From positions 1 to 64,000 of the forward strand of contig CAYRDX010000002.1 of assembly GCA_964423205.1 (NCBI GenBank): 64,000 nt of DNA, given 5' to 3'. Below, in pieces: positions 36,034 through 44,822 of the stretch. Under the pieces are notes generated by a model, which saw only the letters and a program-made list of their open reading frames with translations, made no database searches and was not told the origin of the DNA. The stretch comes from UBA6168 sp964423205 (GTDB lineage Bacteria; Bacteroidota; Bacteroidia; Chitinophagales; Saprospiraceae). The translations under genes were made by a program, and so were the position numbers. Within the stretch, counting starts at the first letter, position 1. Each line of letters begins with the position of its first letter.

Positions 36034-39000
36034 ATGTCTAATAAGGCGTTATTCACCTTTATGTTCGTGTTGCTAAGTATGTTTGTTGAGGGACAAACCT
36101 ACCTGATGAATTCAGCAACACGCAATATCACTGCTTGCCGTGGCTTTTTTATGGATAGCGGTGGAAGCACAGGTAATTATGGATCTCTGCAGAATCTGGT
36201 AACTACAATTTGTCCCGAAACTGGCTCAGGAACCCACATTCAACTTGTTTTTAGTGGAACGCAGGTTCTCGATGGTGATGAGTTGTGTTTCTATGATGGT
36301 AAAACCACCTCGTCACCTTCATTAGGCTGCGTCCGTGAATTCAACGGCGCTTCCAACTTTATCATTCAGGCTACTGCGGCGAATGCTTCAGGTTGCGTTA
36401 CGGTCACTTTTAAATCAAACTTATTTTTCAATGGTGCTGGCTGGAGTGCTGAAATAAAGTGTTCCGCAGCCTGTCAACTCATCAATGCAGAGTTAGTTTC
36501 TACCATGCCTCTAGCCAGCCCGCCAGATACGGGCTGGATAAATATTTGCCCGGGAGATGTTGTCAGTTTTCAGGGCAAAGGGAACTATCCTCAAAACGGT
36601 GTATCCTACCAGCATTCCGATAATACCAGCCTGTTTTATTGGGACTTTGGCGATGGGACCAAAGAACTGGGAAAATCGGCTTCTCACCAGTTCAAGAATC
36701 CGGGCGGATATGTTGTGCAATTGCACGTGATAGACCAGTTTGGCTGTCGCAACACCAATTCTGTTACTCAAAGGGTTCGAGTTTCACCCAAACCAAATTT
36801 TGAAATCAGCAGCTACCCGGCTGAAATCTGCAGTGGCGACACTTTGAATCTAAGTGCAAGGGTGGACACCATCGACTTATCGCATACCGTTTCGGTAATA
36901 GGCGCTGAGGCAAAATTTCAAACCCAGGGAGTCCGATCGGACTCACTAGCCTTGCCCGACGGAACCGGAGCTTCGTATAGAACCACCATCAGTTTTTCAG
37001 ATTTCTCTCCTGGGCAATTACTTAACGATATATCAAACCTGAAGTCGATATGGGTAAACATGGAGCATTCCTGGCTGCGCGATCTCCAGATAAAAGTGAC
37101 ATGCCCGAATGGGCAGGCAGTCATCTTGCACGATCATCCCGGGAAACTGGGAGGTGAGGTACACTTGGGTATTCCTTTTCAGGGAGATGAGGGGCTAGCA
37201 GTTCCTGTGCCTGGAATCGGTTATGAATACAGTTGGAGTCCAAATCCTACTTATCCCCAAACATGGATTGAATATGCCAATGTCTTTTTGCCTTCAGTAT
37301 TGCCTTCGGGTTCCTATAAATCTTATCAGCCTTTGGAAAGGCTGTTGGGTTGTCCTCTCAATGGGGATTGGACCATCGAAGTAACTGACCTATGGGCCAT
37401 CGATAATGGGTTTATATTTTCATGGGGGATAGCTTTCGATCCTTCTTTATACCCAACCATAGAGAAGTTTTCTCCAAGGCTGCTTTCATGGAATTGGCTG
37501 GATAATCCAACTGTGTTTTACTCCCGGCCGGATTCCATTTCCGGTTCACCAAATGAAGCCGGAATGTTGACTTATACTTTTAAGGTAAAAGATGATTTCG
37601 GCTGCGCCTGGGATACTTCGGTTCAGGTCAACGTTTTGCCCATAAACCACATCAACTGTTATGAATGTAAAACCGATAAAGTGCAACTGCGCGACACTGT
37701 TGTTTGCATTGATGAGCCAGTTCGCCTGGATGCTTCAAAAGTATTGACACCCATTGACACAGTTACCTTTAAGTCCTACCCTGATTATGCCATTGGATTT
37801 TCCAACCACCCTCCGGCGAATCCATATCATGCAACATTGGACATTAATTCCGTTTTTCCAACTGACATTGGCAATGCCGTAGATCAAATCGTATCAGTTT
37901 GTATTGACTTTGAAACGGACGTAACTCGTGATATACATATAGTGCTTCAATCACCATCTGGACAAGTGCTCCAATTAGTCAGCAATGTTGGTGGGTCCGG
38001 ATCCAACTTTACCCAAACTTGTTTTACTCCCACGGCACTGCAAACCATCAATATGGGCACTCCGCCATTTACAGGCGCTTTCCGTCCCCAAGGCAGTTGG
38101 ACAGTATTCAATAATGTTACGGCAAATGGCAAATGGCGATTGCTGATTTCTGATGCTGCGGGTACTGGCAATTTTGGAAAATTGAAAAGTTGGTCATTAA
38201 CACTGAAGTCCTACAATAGTGTCACCTACGATTGGAGTCCCGCTAATTTGCTTTCCTGCCGGGATTGCCCTGATCCTGTAACCACAACCACAAGCAGTGC
38301 CAATTATTTCGTAACCATCAAGGATCGCTTTGGTTGCGAAATAAAAGACACAATGAGGGTAAGCACCATACGTGAGTTTCTCGCCCCAACGGTCACCTGT
38401 GAAGAGCGACTGAACGGAGAGATTCACGTTCGCTGGAATGACATACATCCTGGTGCCAGTTATGAGGTAAACATCAATAACAAGGGATGGGAATTGTCGA
38501 ATAGCGGGTTACTATCGCACATCGTTCGGGGTTTGAAAATCGGCGATACCGTTTTTGCACAGGTACGTGTCGCTGTTGGCCGCGGCGGCTGTGTGGTAAA
38601 TACAGGCAGCACCTTCTGTAAACTCGAATTGTGCATAGCAAAAGTGGTTCCCCAAAAAGCTGCTCCTTTTAGTGTAAGTTGTAACGGTCTTTGCGATGCT
38701 CTGATTCCTTTTGAAGTTCAGAATGGTTCCTTTCCCTACACCTATAATTACGCGAACCTCACTAAAGGCACTTCTTTTACCCAAAGTACTGATACTCTTA
38801 AGAATTTATGCCCGGGAGATTATAAACTAATCATGACGGACAATACCAATTGTACTGACAGCATCACTTTTAAAGTATTAGAACCCGGGCCAATATCAGC
38901 AACCGCTAATCTCGTAAGTCCGGTGTCCTGTTTTGGTGGTTCTGATGCCTGTGCTTCAGTTGATGCAACAGGCGGAGGAGGTGGTTTTACTTACGTTTGG

Positions 39001-41100
39001 GGTAATCCCAATATGTCGATTGGCAAAAATGTGTGCAATCTCCCAGCCGGTAAAATAGGTGTTACAGCAACCGATGCGCTTGGGTGTAAGGTGGTTTCAA
39101 GTGTGACCATTACCCAACCCGACACCTTGACGTTATCCCTGGCAAAAACTGATGTCAAGTGTTACGGTCAAAATACCGGCACTGCCACTGTAATGCCAGT
39201 TGGTGGTAACGGAAACTATAAGTACCAGTGGAGTGGGGGAAGCGCACCCACAGCTGCAACTACCATTCAATTGGTGAGTGGCAATTATTCTGTAACAGTT
39301 GTCGATAGCAAATTATGTCAGGCTTTCGCCAATGTTAGTATTGGTCAGCCAACAAGCCCCATTTCATTGAGCGCAGCTCAAACTAAAAGATCTTGTTACA
39401 ATCTGGATGAGAGTGAGGTGACTGCAAATATCAGCGGAGGAGTAGGCAACTATACCTATCTATGGAGCCCGGGTGGGCAAACAACCAGAATAGCGAGAAA
39501 CCTGTCTCCGGGTACTTATCAACTGACAGCCACCGATGCCAACGGGTGCACAGCCACTACAACTGTTCTCGCGGCACAATGGAATCCTGTACAGGTGAGT
39601 ACGATAGAAAAACCGCCTACCTGTCATAATTTGGCTAATGGGACAGTTGCGGCAAATTTTGTGAGTGGAGGAACGGGAAGTTCATACACCTATAAATGGA
39701 GCAATGGAGCAACAAAGTCTGTGGTTGACAGCCTGCAAGGTGGTTTTACCTACTTGGTGACGGTAACAGATGGCCAGGGCTGTTCAGGCACAGGTTCCAG
39801 ACAGCTCAGCAATCCGCCTGCAATAAGTGCCGAAATGACTGCCATTCCCCCGAAATGCAATGGCGGAAGAGACGGTTCAGTTGAAATCACTGCTGTTTTC
39901 AATAACAAAGGAAAGGTATCTATAAAATGGGATGCACTGAGTGGAAACAGAACCACAGCTAAAGTGGACAGCATCCGTGCCGGAACTTATTCCGTATTAC
40001 TAACGGATTCTTTGGGATGCAACGCTACACTAAATGTTGATGTTCCGCAGGCACCACCACTTGTTTTAAACAACCGGGTAACTGACAATGCCTGTTATGG
40101 TGAAAGCAAGGGAAGTATCGACATTTCCGTTTCGGGTGGTGCACTGCCTTATGCCTATCTATGGTCAAATGGTAATAAGACTACTTCACTCCGCGATTTG
40201 CTTGCAGGTGTTTACCGATTATCAGTGAGCGATGCAAATGGTTGTTTAAGGACAGATTCTGTCAGGGTAAATCAACCCGTGCAGGTGATTACAACGACTA
40301 CTATTAAAAATGCCACCTGCTTTGGAGATAAGAATGGGTCGATTTTGGCAAGCTCCTCAGGAGGTTCTCCACCCTACACTTATAGTTTGACCGGAACCTC
40401 ATTCAGCGGTTCAAACCAGTTCATTTCGCTTGCCGCAGGAAACTATACGGTGCATACAAAAGATGGCAAGGGCTGTGTCTATAGCACACCTGTCGCGGTA
40501 ACACAACCACCTCCGTTTTTCGCCGATATAATCATTGGTGGTTTGAATGTTGACCAGCATCTGTTGTATTCAGGTGACACGGCGACATTGGTAGCAAAAC
40601 TAACCAACAACATAGGTAAAGTCTTCCTAAGTTGGGAAGCTTCCTATTGCGGGACTTTGGTTTGCAATGGGCTAGACGACTGCAAACAGACACCCTTCTG
40701 TCAGCAGGTTCAGGCTGCTCCCCAGAGAAGTATTGATTATTATCTGCTTGCGGTGGATGAAAATGGTTGCGAAGCAAAAGATCGGCTGCAATTACACGTT
40801 AAAAAGGATAGAACTGTACTGGTGCCGTCTGCTTTTTCACCCAATGCAAACGGACATAATGACTTACTGACTATTCATGGCCGGAAAGGCACGAAGATAT
40901 TGCGATTCAGGGTTTTCGACCGATGGGGTGAAATGCTGTATCAGTCTGGGGATGCCCTGGTAAATGATATGAGTTTTGGCTGGGATGGAAATTTTAAAGG
41001 CCGTCCAATGCAACCGGGTGTGTACATTTGGGCGCTCGAAATAGAATACAGCGACGGTACCAGGCAGAATTTTCACGGGGAAACCAATCTCTTGAGATAG
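36034..41100 (+). CDS. Giant T9SS surface protein: CUB, PKD, two P domains, SprB repeats, CHU_C sorting domain
   Basis: 1688-residue secreted protein. After the signal peptide (ends VEGQ) come a CUB domain (about 32-143), a PKD domain (about 199-246, YWDFGDGTKELG), a proprotein-convertase-type P domain (about 290-470, ending NGDWTIEVTDLWAIDNG), an Ig-like linker, a second P domain (about 583-726), a fibronectin-like region, roughly eight SprB repeats (about 875-1490, each with SGG, Y-W-S and TVTD..GC motifs) and a gliding-motility-associated C-terminal domain (about 1593-1688, VPSAFSPNANGHND...FDRWG). The last domain is a type B T9SS signal. ATG at 36034 gives a clean signal peptide; upstream in-frame TTG 35941 does not. 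The SprF-like gene follows after 42 bp, as in the sprB-sprF pair of gliding bacteria. It is probably a surface adhesin. Confidence 0.93.
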   Translation: MSNKALFTFMFVLLSMFVEGQTYLMNSATRNITACRGFFMDSGGSTGNYGSLQNLVTTICPETGSGTHIQLVFSGTQVLDGDELCFYDGKTTSSPSLGCVREFNGASNFIIQATAANASGCVTVTFKSNLFFNGAGWSAEIKCSAACQLINAELVSTMPLASPPDTGWINICPGDVVSFQGKGNYPQNGVSYQHSDNTSLFYWDFGDGTKELGKSASHQFKNPGGYVVQLHVIDQFGCRNTNSVTQRVRVSPKPNFEISSYPAEICSGDTLNLSARVDTIDLSHTVSVIGAEAKFQTQGVRSDSLALPDGTGASYRTTISFSDFSPGQLLNDISNLKSIWVNMEHSWLRDLQIKVTCPNGQAVILHDHPGKLGGEVHLGIPFQGDEGLAVPVPGIGYEYSWSPNPTYPQTWIEYANVFLPSVLPSGSYKSYQPLERLLGCPLNGDWTIEVTDLWAIDNGFIFSWGIAFDPSLYPTIEKFSPRLLSWNWLDNPTVFYSRPDSISGSPNEAGMLTYTFKVKDDFGCAWDTSVQVNVLPINHINCYECKTDKVQLRDTVVCIDEPVRLDASKVLTPIDTVTFKSYPDYAIGFSNHPPANPYHATLDINSVFPTDIGNAVDQIVSVCIDFETDVTRDIHIVLQSPSGQVLQLVSNVGGSGSNFTQTCFTPTALQTINMGTPPFTGAFRPQGSWTVFNNVTANGKWRLLISDAAGTGNFGKLKSWSLTLKSYNSVTYDWSPANLLSCRDCPDPVTTTTSSANYFVTIKDRFGCEIKDTMRVSTIREFLAPTVTCEERLNGEIHVRWNDIHPGASYEVNINNKGWELSNSGLLSHIVRGLKIGDTVFAQVRVAVGRGGCVVNTGSTFCKLELCIAKVVPQKAAPFSVSCNGLCDALIPFEVQNGSFPYTYNYANLTKGTSFTQSTDTLKNLCPGDYKLIMTDNTNCTDSITFKVLEPGPISATANLVSPVSCFGGSDACASVDATGGGGGFTYVWGNPNMSIGKNVCNLPAGKIGVTATDALGCKVVSSVTITQPDTLTLSLAKTDVKCYGQNTGTATVMPVGGNGNYKYQWSGGSAPTAATTIQLVSGNYSVTVVDSKLCQAFANVSIGQPTSPISLSAAQTKRSCYNLDESEVTANISGGVGNYTYLWSPGGQTTRIARNLSPGTYQLTATDANGCTATTTVLAAQWNPVQVSTIEKPPTCHNLANGTVAANFVSGGTGSSYTYKWSNGATKSVVDSLQGGFTYLVTVTDGQGCSGTGSRQLSNPPAISAEMTAIPPKCNGGRDGSVEITAVFNNKGKVSIKWDALSGNRTTAKVDSIRAGTYSVLLTDSLGCNATLNVDVPQAPPLVLNNRVTDNACYGESKGSIDISVSGGALPYAYLWSNGNKTTSLRDLLAGVYRLSVSDANGCLRTDSVRVNQPVQVITTTTIKNATCFGDKNGSILASSSGGSPPYTYSLTGTSFSGSNQFISLAAGNYTVHTKDGKGCVYSTPVAVTQPPPFFADIIIGGLNVDQHLLYSGDTATLVAKLTNNIGKVFLSWEASYCGTLVCNGLDDCKQTPFCQQVQAAPQRSIDYYLLAVDENGCEAKDRLQLHVKKDRTVLVPSAFSPNANGHNDLLTIHGRKGTKILRFRVFDRWGEMLYQSGDALVNDMSFGWDGNFKGRPMQPGVYIWALEIEYSDGTRQNFHGETNLLR

Positions 41101-41142
41101 TTTGGAGGTTTGAAGAATACTGAGCCAATAAATGACTGTTAA

Positions 41143-42231
41143 ATGGTGACAATGAAGAAAAGTATAATTGGAGGTCAATTGGGGAAAATGAGTTTTGGAC
41201 TCATTGGGTTGTTGTTGGTGTGTTTCATTTCAGCTAATGCACAAGACCCACAGTTGGTTCAATTTTACCACGCCCCATTACAGCTCAATCCTGCGATGAC
41301 AGGTGTTCATCCGGGTAAGTGGCGTGCCAGTGCCAATTACCGTGAGCAGTGGAACAGCATATTGGACACCAGGCCCTTTCGCACAGTTAGCACCTCTTTC
41401 GACATGCGTTCCCCGGTTGGTCAGGGTGATTTTATAGCATATGGGTTTACGGCCATGCGGGATGAGGCAGGAAAATCAAGTTATACGCGCCTGACAGGAG
41501 ACCTGAGTGTGGCATACATGAAACAACTCGACGGCAGCCGTTATCGCCAGTACGACCAATATTTGATAGGTGGCATTCAGGCTGGTTTCGGCCAACATTC
41601 CCTGGATTACAGCCGTTTGTGGTTCAGTTCTCAGTTTGACCTTGTGCGGGAGCAGGTGGATTACAGTTTGCCCAATATGGAGAACATAGACGAAACGAGC
41701 AGTTTGTATCCCAACGTGAATGCTGGTTTGCTTTGGTATGCCGTTTTTGATGAAAATAAGAGCCTCTACGCTGGTGGCGCTCTCCATCATGTCAATGCGC
41801 CCCGGATTTCATTTATCAGTCAGGATGGCGTAGAAACCCTCGACATGAAATGGGTAGTTCAGGCTGGTGGTGAGCTTCCATTCAATAAACGATTCAGTGC
41901 CTTGCCGGCTGTTGCTGTGATGGGACAAGGTCCGTCATTGCTGAGCCTGAGTGGTGTGAATTTCCGCTACACCAACCGCGACTGGAAAGAAATTGCCATT
42001 CGTGTGGGTGGCTGGGTACATGTGGTAAAAGACTTTGAAAAACCTGTAAGTGTGCCTGCTCTGACTTTTGTGTCCATTCTGGAAATGGAAAGACTGGGCA
42101 TTGGAATCAGTTATGATGTGGGCATCAGCAAGCTGGCCCAACCCACCAATGGCCGTGGCGCTTTCGAGCTCTCCGTAATTTATTATCAACCTGCCACAAG
42201 ACGGGAAAAGGTGAATTGTCCGAAAATGTGA
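41143..42231 (+). CDS. PorP/SprF family type IX secretion outer-membrane protein
   Basis: 362-residue outer-membrane beta-barrel protein of the PorP/SprF family. It has a signal peptide ending ANAQ, then the family opening DPQLVQFYHAPLQLNPAMTGV, and alternating amphipathic strands. Family members are needed to export or anchor the large CHU_C-tagged protein encoded next to them, here the 1688-residue CUB/SprB protein 42 bp upstream. Start ATG 41143; ATG 41152 is possible. Downstream spacer carries an AACTATG heptamer array and composite element B. Confidence 0.93.
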   Translation: MVTMKKSIIGGQLGKMSFGLIGLLLVCFISANAQDPQLVQFYHAPLQLNPAMTGVHPGKWRASANYREQWNSILDTRPFRTVSTSFDMRSPVGQGDFIAYGFTAMRDEAGKSSYTRLTGDLSVAYMKQLDGSRYRQYDQYLIGGIQAGFGQHSLDYSRLWFSSQFDLVREQVDYSLPNMENIDETSSLYPNVNAGLLWYAVFDENKSLYAGGALHHVNAPRISFISQDGVETLDMKWVVQAGGELPFNKRFSALPAVAVMGQGPSLLSLSGVNFRYTNRDWKEIAIRVGGWVHVVKDFEKPVSVPALTFVSILEMERLGIGISYDVGISKLAQPTNGRGAFELSVIYYQPATRREKVNCPKM

Positions 42232-42241
42232 TTCTTTAATG

Positions 42242-42269
42242 AATTATGAACTATGAGGTATGAACTATG
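42242..42269 (+). repeat. Heptamer array, AACTATG type, 4 units
   Basis: AATTATG, AACTATG, AGGTATG, AACTATG in unbroken 7-bp phase, starting 10 bp after the porP-like stop. Confidence 0.8.
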
Positions 42270-42307
42270 AATTGGATAACTGGATGCCTTCAATTTTTTA
42301 CCTTATT

Positions 42308-42421
42308 AAAAAGTCAAAAATAAGGTAGCCAAACTGCTTTCTTAATCAACCGATTTTCGGTTGGAAAATTTGTGCCTTTTGCCTTTTTACTTATTGCCCC
42401 TTCGGGGTTGCCTTTTTACTT
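42308..42421 (+). repeat. Hairpin-plus-heptamer intergenic element, copy B
   Basis: Same order of parts as copies A and C, but its hairpin is CAACCGA / TCGGTTG (perfect) instead of a CCAATTGA-type stem, so both arms changed together. Heptamers TTTTGCC and TTTTTAC follow, interrupted by a CCCC-TTC-GGGG hairpin. It overlaps the stop codon of the opposite-strand DUF6265 gene. Confidence 0.75.
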
Positions 42422-42896
42422 ATTTCCGCAAGAAGGTAAAAGTACTTGTCCTGTACTGCCCATCGCTCTGCCCTTCAATTTTGGCAATTAAAGTGTCGCC
42501 CGGCATTTTAAGGTTTTCCTGTTTCGGGCGGAATTCGTAAATGATGCGTTGTGGGAAGTCGTGTTCAAGGTTTTCAAAAGTGAACTTTGAGTTGCCGTCA
42601 ATGGAAACCATTTTAAATGGTACTGGCTTTCCCTCATTCTGGTCAGGTACTGTGGGGATATACCAGAAATCACCATTTTCCCACTTGATTTCAATGGTTT
42701 CAAGAGGAACTTTCTGTCCATCAGAAATTCTGTAGCTTTCAGCTTTCATGTTGTTCTTTTCAAAGTGTTCCCACTTTTCAACCATGACTCCGCGCTTAGT
42801 TGGCATTTCCCATGTGCCTGACAGCCAGTCGAAAATCTTAATGGCAGGTGTGCAGGCAATTGCCATGAAACTGATTAGTCCAAGAAATTTCCACAT
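42420..42896 (-). CDS. Exported DUF6265 family protein
   Basis: 158-residue protein with an N-terminal lipoprotein-like signal (FMAIAC). The opening IFDWLSGTWEM and the pattern EKWEHFEKNNMKAESYRI...FENLEHDFPQRIIYEF are those of DUF6265, a lipocalin-like family found in Bacteroidota with unknown ligand. Its last bases lie in repeat copy B. It is 121 bp downstream of paaG on the same strand, separated by another repeat block. Confidence 0.82.
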   Translation of the reverse strand: MWKFLGLISFMAIACTPAIKIFDWLSGTWEMPTKRGVMVEKWEHFEKNNMKAESYRISDGQKVPLETIEIKWENGDFWYIPTVPDQNEGKPVPFKMVSIDGNSKFTFENLEHDFPQRIIYEFRPKQENLKMPGDTLIAKIEGQSDGQYRTSTFTFLRK

Positions 42897-42916
42897 AAAG
42901 ATTTAATTAAAATTAC

Positions 42917-43013
42917 CCTTCAAATTCCTCACCCCGAGAACTCGCAGTCAAACTCCTCACACCCTTCAAACCCTTCACCCCGAGTACTCGGGGCAAACCC
43001 TTCAAACTCGAAG
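42917..43013. repeat. CCTTCAAAC / CCCCGAG spacer repeat with perfect 16-bp palindrome
   Basis: Three to four degenerate CCCTTCAAAC-like units alternate with CACCCCGAG. CCCCGAGTACTCGGGG at 42978-42993 is a perfect palindrome. It fills the gap between paaG and the DUF6265 gene. Confidence 0.7.
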
Positions 43014-43017
43014 TAAT

Positions 43018-43806
43018 CTACCTCCCCCTAAACTCCGCCCTCCGCTTCTCCAAAAACGCCGCCACACCTTCCTTATAGTCGTGCGTTTCTGAAGACGCAG
43101 TCTGAAGTTCATTTTCCAGTTCCAGTTGTTCCCGAAGATTATTTGTCAGAGATTTGTTGAGCGCACGTTTGATATAACCCAGAGCTTTTGTGGGCATTTG
43201 CGACAGCGTCACAGCAATTTTCATGGCCTCTTCCATAAAGTTTTCGTCGGGAAAGACGCGATAAATCATGCCGATTCTTTCGGCTTCCGTGGCGGTAACT
43301 TTATCACCCAGCATCATCAGTGCAGATGCTTTTTGCCAGCCAACCAATCGGGGCAGGGTATAGGTTCCACCGCTGTCGGGAATGAGACCAATTTTACTGA
43401 AAGCCTGTATAAAGGAAGCAGAATCTGCTGCCACGGTTACATCACAAGCCAGTGCAATATTGGCACCTGCCCCTGCGGCCACTCCGTTTACTGCACAGAC
43501 GATTGGTTTTTCAATCTTCCTGATTCTCGAAACAATGGGATTGTAATGTTCAAGCAGTATGGTTGAAAGAGGAGGTCCGTTTTTCGGGTCGCTGATTTCC
43601 TGCAAATCCTGTCCGGCACAGAAAGCTTTTCCATTTCCTGTCAGGAAAATGCAGCGGATACTTTCATCTGCTTCGCAATCATCGAGTGTTTTTTGCAGCT
43701 CAAGTGCCATTTGCCGGTCGAAGGAGTTGAATACCTGGGGCCGGTTCAATCTGATTACAGCGACACTGTCGAGCTTTTCAAAAACTATATTTTCCATGAT
43801 TGGCAT
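43018..43806 (-). CDS. paaG: Enoyl-CoA hydratase/isomerase, PaaG type
   Basis: 262-residue crotonase-fold enzyme. The oxyanion-hole segments are KAFCAGQDLQEI and GVAAGAGANIALACDVTVAA. The acidic residue in IGLIPDSGGTYTLPRLVG is the Asp-Ser form characteristic of PaaG (ring 1,2-epoxyphenylacetyl-CoA isomerase), where ordinary hydratases have Glu. No other phenylacetate genes are in the window, so the role may be in another CoA pathway. It begins 2 bp after the glycosyltransferase stop, so the two genes are co-transcribed. Start ATG 43806, or 43797. Confidence 0.82.
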   Translation of the reverse strand: MPIMENIVFEKLDSVAVIRLNRPQVFNSFDRQMALELQKTLDDCEADESIRCIFLTGNGKAFCAGQDLQEISDPKNGPPLSTILLEHYNPIVSRIRKIEKPIVCAVNGVAAGAGANIALACDVTVAADSASFIQAFSKIGLIPDSGGTYTLPRLVGWQKASALMMLGDKVTATEAERIGMIYRVFPDENFMEEAMKIAVTLSQMPTKALGYIKRALNKSLTNNLREQLELENELQTASSETHDYKEGVAAFLEKRRAEFRGR

Positions 43807-43808
43807 TT

Positions 43809-44711
43809 CTATGTTTTTTCAATTTCAAATTTCTGGGTGATGTGAGCAAAATAACTCAGTTTGTAAAAATCGAAAACAAACAAGCTTGGATTTGAAGATT
43901 TCAGATGGCCTTCCATGCGACTTTGGTATCTATTAAAAATGCTTGATAATATCCGAATCAATCCGAATCGCTTCAGCAATTTGTAATGTCTGAGCAGTTT
44001 CGTCTCAATTAGTTTTCCAGACTGCTCCAGAAAGAAAAGGTTATCCAACGCCTGTCTTGACTTCACCAAAAATTCATTTGAGGTTTCCAAACCCACATGC
44101 TCCAGCGGATTATTTATGTGTTTGACAGGGATTTTCAGAGCTGCCAATTCCAATCCGAACAGGGTATCTTCATGTCCGTAGTGCCTTAGGGTTTCATCAA
44201 AGCCAATTTGTAGCATGATGTTTTTCGGGATAAGGAAGTTATTGGTCATGAAAGAATGCCACGGTGATATTGCCCTTCGGGAAGCGTCTGATTGTTCTCT
44301 GTCCTTTCCAAATTTCCAGTGTAACATTAAAAGGGGGCTTTCTGGTGGTGTTGCGAAGTAGGTTCTTCCACCGCAAACTACGGCATCCGATTGAGCTGAA
44401 ATGAGATATTTTTTGATAAAATCACGGCTAAGCACTTTAGAGTCGCAGTCCATGAAAATCAGGGTGTCGTATTTTGCCTTTGCAGCTAATTTGTTGCGAA
44501 TGGCAGCACGTCCAATGTTTTTTTCAAGCTCTTCATAAACAACTCCCGACAACTTGGACAACTGTTTGTTCAGGTGCTGAAAGGAAGAGTTAGATGCATC
44601 ATCCATCAGGATAATTTCAAATTCTTCACCCATTGCAACACACTGCGATTGCAGGTCTGTTGTCAATTTTCGGACATCAAAATTGTAAACAGGAATAAGG
44701 ATGGATAACAC
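43809..44711 (-). CDS. Family 2 glycosyltransferase
   Basis: 300-residue GT-A fold glycosyltransferase that would transfer a sugar from a nucleotide donor. LSILIPVYN opens the nucleotide-binding half, MDDASNSSFQHLN and the metal-binding LIFMDCDSKVL (Asp-Cys-Asp) follow, and residues 225-300 form a basic C-terminal extension. The acceptor cannot be predicted. The start is GTG at 44711, immediately followed by the conserved first strand. It is transcribed into paaG with a 2-bp gap and is divergent from mqnE. Confidence 0.88.
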   Translation of the reverse strand: MLSILIPVYNFDVRKLTTDLQSQCVAMGEEFEIILMDDASNSSFQHLNKQLSKLSGVVYEELEKNIGRAAIRNKLAAKAKYDTLIFMDCDSKVLSRDFIKKYLISAQSDAVVCGGRTYFATPPESPLLMLHWKFGKDREQSDASRRAISPWHSFMTNNFLIPKNIMLQIGFDETLRHYGHEDTLFGLELAALKIPVKHINNPLEHVGLETSNEFLVKSRQALDNLFFLEQSGKLIETKLLRHYKLLKRFGLIRILSSIFNRYQSRMEGHLKSSNPSLFVFDFYKLSYFAHITQKFEIEKT

Positions 44712-44803
44712 GATTAGACTTGTTTTAATGGTTCAGAACAGAAATTTACAGAAATGTCAATTCTCTTTTAACCTTCACTAAAACCGAAAGTGTCCGGAAC
44801 TGT

Positions 44804-44811
44804 TACCTTTG
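44804..44811 (+). promoter_or_regulatory. -7 box of mqnE that fixes the start codon
   Basis: TACCTTTG followed by TCGTCGCAAAA is a textbook Bacteroidota -7 region. It lies downstream of the in-frame GTG at 44790, so translation should begin at ATG 44823 or 44835 with a leader of only a few bases. The -33 element is not clear. Confidence 0.55.
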
Positions 44812-44822
44812 TCGTCGCAAAA

